Shown here piece after piece: positions 62,375 to 64,000 of a stretch of 64,000 bases of DNA. The notes under the pieces are model-generated. The model was given only the letters and a program-made list of their open reading frames with translations. It had not been told where the DNA came from and searched no databases. A program made the position numbers and the translations under genes. Every line of letters starts with the position of its first letter. Positions within the stretch are counted from its first letter, which is position 1. Origin of the DNA: Methylobacterium organophilum (GTDB lineage Bacteria; Pseudomonadota; Alphaproteobacteria; Rhizobiales; Beijerinckiaceae); contig NZ_BPQV01000002.1 in the NCBI RefSeq assembly GCF_022179465.1, forward strand, positions 1-64,000. The letters are read 5' to 3'.

Positions 62375-63139
62375 CTAGCGGCCGCTCCAGTGCACGAAGC
62401 GGTGTTCCGTCCAGGCCGACAGGACGTTGAGCACGTAGCCGAGCGCGCCGGCGGCGAAGATCGCGGCATACATGCGCGGCATGTCGAAGATCATCTGGTT
62501 GTTCATGATCCGCTGGCCGAGACCGTCCGTCGAGCCGATGAACATCTCGGCGACGATCACGATGACGAGGGCGATCGAGATGCCGTTGCGCAGGCCGACG
62601 AAGGTCTGCGGCAGCGATTCCCACACGGTGACATCGGTCATGACCTGCCAGGCGCTCGCGCCCATGACGCGGGCGGCGAGCTGGCGCTGCTTGCGCGCGT
62701 TCATCACGCCGTAGGCGACGTTGAACAGGATCACGAGGGCCGCTCCGAAGGCGGCCACCGCGATCTTCGTGGCTTCGCCGACCCCGAATAGGACCAAGAA
62801 GAGGGGGAACAGCGCCGAGGCCGGGGTCGAGCGGAAGAAGTCGATCAGGAACTCGAGGGAGCGGTAGACCCGCTCGGAGGCGCCGAGCGCCACGCCGAGG
62901 GGGACGGCGGTGACGAGGGCGATCGCGAAAGCCGCCAGGGTGCGCAGGATGGTCCTGAGCAGGTCGTTCCAGAGGGTCCCGTGTGCGAGATCCTCGGCGA
63001 AGGCCGCGACCGTCTGCTCCGGGGACGGAAGCAGGACCGCGTCGACCAGTCCGCTGCGCGAGACCAGGTCCCAGATGAGGCCGAGAAGCAGGAGGCCCAG
63101 AAGCGGCCTGAAGCGGGCGAGGAGCGCGCCTGCCGTCAT
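62375..63139 (-). CDS. ABC transporter permease (SsuC/TauC type)
   Basis: A 254-residue BPD-type permease with about six membrane helices and the EAA-type loop around GASAWQVMTDVTVWESLPQTFVGLRNG. STPASALFPLFLVLFGVGEATKIAV is typical of the nitrate/sulfonate/taurine family. Its start overlaps the ATPase stop by ATGA. With the ATPase and the upstream binding protein it forms an importer; the substrate is not readable from sequence. Confidence 0.9.
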   Translation of the reverse strand: MTAGALLARFRPLLGLLLLGLIWDLVSRSGLVDAVLLPSPEQTVAAFAEDLAHGTLWNDLLRTILRTLAAFAIALVTAVPLGVALGASERVYRSLEFLIDFFRSTPASALFPLFLVLFGVGEATKIAVAAFGAALVILFNVAYGVMNARKQRQLAARVMGASAWQVMTDVTVWESLPQTFVGLRNGISIALVIVIVAEMFIGSTDGLGQRIMNNQMIFDMPRMYAAIFAAGALGYVLNVLSAWTEHRFVHWSGR

Positions 63140-63930
63140 TTGCGGACCTCCTGCTGGAAGATGTGCAGACTTTCCGACTTCACCCGGATGAACTCGGGGG
63201 CGACGGTGGTCTCGACCGTCCGGGGGCGTGGCGCTTCGAAGGGGATGCGGCCGGCGACGCGGGTCGGCCGCCTGGTCAGGAGAAGGACCTCGTCGGCCAT
63301 GAACACGGCCTCGTCGAGATCGTGCGAAACGAGCAGCGTGGTGACGGCACGCTCGCCGAGCACCTTCTGCAGCCGATCGCGCAGGAACAGCGTGGTCTCG
63401 TAATCGAGGGCGGAGAAGGGCTCGTCCAGGAACAGCACCTCGGGTTCCACCACGAGGGCGCGCATGATCGAGACGAGCTGCTGCTGCCCGCCGGACAGCT
63501 CGTAGGGATAGCGCTGGAGATCGATGCGCACGTCGAAGCTTGCCAGCAGACGCTCGACCCGCGCCTCGGCCTCGGCGCGGCCGACACGGAGAAACTGCAG
63601 CGGGTAGCGGATGTTGTCGATCGCGCGGAGCCAGGGAAAGACGGCCTCGCGGTAGTTCTGGAAGACGTAGCCGATCACGCTCCGCCGGACGGGCTTGCCG
63701 TCGAACAGGACCGAGCCGGAATCCATCGGCAGGATGCCGGCCATCATGTTGATGAGGGTGCTCTTGCCGCAGCCGTTCGGGCCGAACACGGAGACGAATT
63801 GGCCCCGATCGATCGTCAGGTCGAAGTCGCGGTAGAGATCGACGCCGTGGAAGGCCTTCGAGAGGCCCCGCACGACGACATGGGGCGAGGCGCCCCGCGG
63901 CTCGGGAGACACCGGCTTCAGCGCCTGCAT
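63136..63930 (-). CDS. ABC transporter ATP-binding protein (SsuB/TauB type)
   Basis: A 264-residue ATPase: Walker A GPNGCGKST (50-58), Q-loop at Q91, signature LSGGQQQL (145-152), Walker B VLFLDEPFSALD (about 165-176) and H-loop LLVSHDLDEAV. The extended C-terminus (RVAGRIPFEAPRPRTVETTV) is as in nitrate/taurine transporters. It is translationally coupled to the permease and, by TGATG, to the preceding partial gene. Membrane-associated. Confidence 0.93.
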   Translation of the reverse strand: MQALKPVSPEPRGASPHVVVRGLSKAFHGVDLYRDFDLTIDRGQFVSVFGPNGCGKSTLINMMAGILPMDSGSVLFDGKPVRRSVIGYVFQNYREAVFPWLRAIDNIRYPLQFLRVGRAEAEARVERLLASFDVRIDLQRYPYELSGGQQQLVSIMRALVVEPEVLFLDEPFSALDYETTLFLRDRLQKVLGERAVTTLLVSHDLDEAVFMADEVLLLTRRPTRVAGRIPFEAPRPRTVETTVAPEFIRVKSESLHIFQQEVRK

Positions 63931-64000
63931 CAGATCGTCTCGATGAGGGTTCGCACGTCGATCTGTCCGGCGACGACCCCGATCGAGGCCCCGAAGTCGA
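63930..64000 (-). CDS. C-terminal end of ABC transporter substrate-binding protein (partial)
   Basis: The last 23 residues of a leftward gene read DFGASIGVVAGQIDVRTLIE then TI and a stop that overlaps the ATPase start (TGATG). A binding protein is the usual partner at this place and the overlap argues for the same operon, but the piece is too short to identify independently. The rest is outside the window. Confidence 0.55.
   Translation of the reverse strand, partial: DFGASIGVVAGQIDVRTLIETI

Overview
The window comes from a GC-rich methylotrophic alphaproteobacterium, almost certainly Methylobacterium/Methylorubrum. The decisive evidence is a complete, co-oriented serine-cycle cluster on the minus strand, in the order sga-hprA-mtdA-fch-mtkA-mtkB-ppc-mclA (59103 down to 48744). 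This order is, from memory, that of the well-studied M. extorquens cluster. The other genes fit a Hyphomicrobiales chromosome: BA14K-like, DUF2336, PilZ, HD-GYP, ExoR-like, DUF6460 and Omp25-like barrel proteins. I see no rRNA, tRNA, CRISPR array, IS element or prophage. The window reads as core chromosome with a few accessory islands.

Layout. 1-9.8 kb: the start of an Omp25-like barrel gene, the lgt-midA-pgeF operon, a periplasmic catalase-like peroxidase, a DUF2336/tandem-receiver pair, mgtC, biosynthetic threonine dehydratase and a tandem PilZ protein. 10-16.3 kb: abrB-dgkA, divergent oxyR/katA with a good OxyR-like dyad, a Gly-rich BA14K-like secreted protein and an HD-GYP phosphodiesterase. 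16.5-20.9 kb: an RND efflux pump and its adaptor. 21-31 kb: an agmatinase-family ureohydrolase, a Cys/Gly-tailed TIGR04222-like membrane protein, coaBC, ubiB, ubiE and mutM, with two toxin-antitoxin modules (ParE type and BrnT type) lying among these housekeeping genes. 31-37 kb: a GST, DUF3429 protein, FAD monooxygenase, the PdeM-Lhr DNA-repair pair and an HSL-type esterase. 37-46.2 kb: small and regulatory genes, a hydroxypyruvate isomerase-like gene, an AT-rich intergenic island ahead of a PilZ gene, a CII-like regulator, ilvD overlapping an exoR homologue, and a double beta-barrel outer-membrane protein. 46.2-59.1 kb: a GlcG/HbpS protein, a chemoreceptor and the serine cycle. 59.7-64 kb: an LpxH-like phosphoesterase coupled to a GT4 glycosyltransferase, rnhB, and an ABC importer of the nitrate/sulfonate/taurine type, cut by the window edge.

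How the parts work together. Fch and MtdA interconvert methenyl- and methylene-tetrahydrofolate for C1 entry. Sga and HprA carry serine to glycerate, Ppc fixes CO2 to oxaloacetate, and MtkAB plus MclA activate and split malate to regenerate glyoxylate and release acetyl-CoA. OxyR, KatA and the periplasmic peroxidase cover oxidative stress. PilZ, HD-GYP, receiver and ExoR-like proteins point to c-di-GMP and envelope control.

No wholly new multi-gene system is evident. The best leads are an in-frame pentapeptide tandem repeat running past the mclA stop, a tandem receiver whose second phospho-acceptor is Glu, a toxin-first BrnT/HTH module with a perfect operator palindrome, a fused double-barrel surface protein, the ilvD/exoR overlap, near-duplicate hairpins between mtkB and ppc, and the AT-rich island at 39.3-39.6 kb.
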